Under the pieces are notes generated by a model. It searched no databases, was not told the origin of the DNA, and saw nothing but the letters and a program-made list of their open reading frames with translations. A DNA stretch of 52,938 nucleotides from Ramlibacter sp. (GTDB lineage Bacteria > Pseudomonadota > Gammaproteobacteria > Burkholderiales > Burkholderiaceae_C), in the NCBI GenBank assembly GCA_013815685.1, contig JACDFR010000017.1, positions 11,505-64,442 on the forward strand, given 5' to 3'. The translations under genes and the position numbers were made by a program. This document shows, one piece after another, positions 51,987-52,938 of the stretch (positions are counted from its first letter, which is position 1; every line of letters begins with the position of its first letter).

Positions 51987-52938
51987 ATGAAGAAAAGATT
52001 GCTGGTTTGCTACTTGGCTTGCGCATTGGCCGCAGGAAGCGGGCCGGGCACCGCCCATGCCCAAAGATCGCGCGAGCCTGTCACACTGAACTTCGTCAAT
52101 GCCGACATCGAGGCGGTGGCGCGCACGATGGCCGCCATCACCGGACGCAACATCGTGGTCGACCCCCGCGTCAAGGGCACGATCAACCTGAGCACCGACC
52201 GGCCGGTTTCACCTACGGTCGCCTACAACCAGTTCCTGGCCGCCGTGCGCCTGTCGGGCTTTACCATCGTCGAATCCGGCGGCCTTCTCAAGCTGGTCCC
52301 GGAGGCCGATGCAAAGCTGCAGGCCGGGTCCGTGTCGGCGGGCGCTCCGGTGGCCGGCAACCAGATCGTCACGCAGATCTTCCGCCTGAATTACGAGCCG
52401 GCCGGCAACCTGGTGCCCATCCTGCGGCCGCTGATCAGCCCCAACAACACCATCAACGTGAATCCCGGCAACAACTCGCTGGTGATCACCGACTATGCGG
52501 ACAACCTGCAGCGCATCGCCCGCATCATCACCGCACTGGACGTCTCGAACGCAACCGACGTTGAAGTGATCCCCCTGCGCCACGCGCTGGCTTCCGATCT
52601 CGCGCCCGTGGTGCAGCGCCTGGTGGAATCGAGCGGCACGGGTGCGGCGCCCGGCGCCCCCCCGGGCGGCCAGGGGCAAGCCGACACCTCGTTTCGCACG
52701 ACGGTGATCCCCGAGGTGCGCAGCAACACGTTGCTGGTGCGCGCGGCCAATTCGGCCCGGATGAACCTCGTGCGGTCGCTGGTCGCCAAGCTGGACCAAC
52801 CCGGCTCGCAAAGCGCCACCGGCAACATCTATGTCGTCTACCTGAAGAACGCCGAGGCCGCCAAGCTGGCCGTCACCCTGCGCGCGGCCATGGCCGCGGG
52901 CACGGGCTCCGGCGCGCCGGGCGGCGGCGGGGCTGCGC
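51987..52938 (+). CDS. gspD: Type II secretion secretin GspD, partial (right edge)
   Basis: The first 317 codons of the outer-membrane secretin are present; the rest is beyond the window. It starts MKKRLLVCYLACALAAGSGP with a signal peptide ending near AHAQ. The N0 domain (FVNADIEAVARTMAAITGRN and IVVDPRVKGTINLSTDRPVS) and N1-N2 ring domains (QIFRLNYEPAGNLVPILRPL, NPGNNSLVITDYADNLQRIA) follow. ATG 51987 is one base after the gspN stop. GspD forms the outer gate of the T2SS. Confidence 0.95.
   Translation, partial: MKKRLLVCYLACALAAGSGPGTAHAQRSREPVTLNFVNADIEAVARTMAAITGRNIVVDPRVKGTINLSTDRPVSPTVAYNQFLAAVRLSGFTIVESGGLLKLVPEADAKLQAGSVSAGAPVAGNQIVTQIFRLNYEPAGNLVPILRPLISPNNTINVNPGNNSLVITDYADNLQRIARIITALDVSNATDVEVIPLRHALASDLAPVVQRLVESSGTGAAPGAPPGGQGQADTSFRTTVIPEVRSNTLLVRAANSARMNLVRSLVAKLDQPGSQSATGNIYVVYLKNAEAAKLAVTLRAAMAAGTGSGAPGGGGAA

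Overview
The window reads as chromosome of a GC-rich betaproteobacterium of the Comamonadaceae type (Variovorax/Polaromonas/Ramlibacter-like). The signs are tandem Bug/TctC binding proteins, an Omp32-like porin, a detached gspF, a Coq7-type ubiquinone hydroxylase, HexR next to zwf, and a recurrent intergenic palindrome seen here in three copies. I cannot name the species.

Layout. 1-6857: an aromatic or organic-acid uptake and CoA-activation locus (LivF ATPase, PaaK-like ligase with an aberrant P-loop, two TctC-type binding proteins, MarR regulator, 2-aminobenzoate-CoA-ligase-like enzyme), with an unrelated DUF1840 gene inside it. 6888-13882: gspF, a 5'-nucleotidase, a DMT exporter, a broken FMN-riboswitch/ribB unit, a large katE catalase and a hemerythrin. 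13900-15362: gene debris (aminotransferase and heme-oxygenase-like remnants). 15363-24307: a co-oriented operon with almost no intergenic space, whose base composition drops by eye to about 50-55% GC from about 65-70% around it. It encodes a serine hydrolase, an ATP-grasp ligase, an acyl-CoA-dehydrogenase-like protein, a CdsA-like cytidylyltransferase, a transglutaminase-fold protein, a CDP-glycerol-transferase-like protein, an MFS carrier, a PAP2-family enzyme, a membrane-anchored alpha/beta hydrolase and a small ORF. This is the best candidate for an undescribed system; the mix suggests synthesis and export or remodelling of an unusual CDP-activated lipid or lipid-linked conjugate.

24308-26600: groESL with both a sigma-32-type promoter and a CIRCE operator. 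26641-32155: DUF805, then pgi and tal on the minus strand facing zwf and hexR on the plus strand (central sugar metabolism). 32163-40781: a minus-strand Dpp/Opp-type peptide ABC system containing two substrate-binding proteins and an M20 peptidase. 40963-45968: porin, coq7, an OsmC protein, a possible small RNA or attenuator, ilvA, and a CobS-like protein that has lost its aspartate cluster. 45975-52938: the type II secretion operon, with gspC divergent from gspG-H-I-J-K-L-M-N-D; gspD runs off the right edge, no gspE is seen, and gspF lies about 39 kb away.

Genes on both flanks of the 15-24 kb region are ordinary chromosomal genes. The low-GC operon with debris on its left and an inverted repeat on its right looks like acquired DNA, but no integrase, transposase or tRNA was recognised near it.
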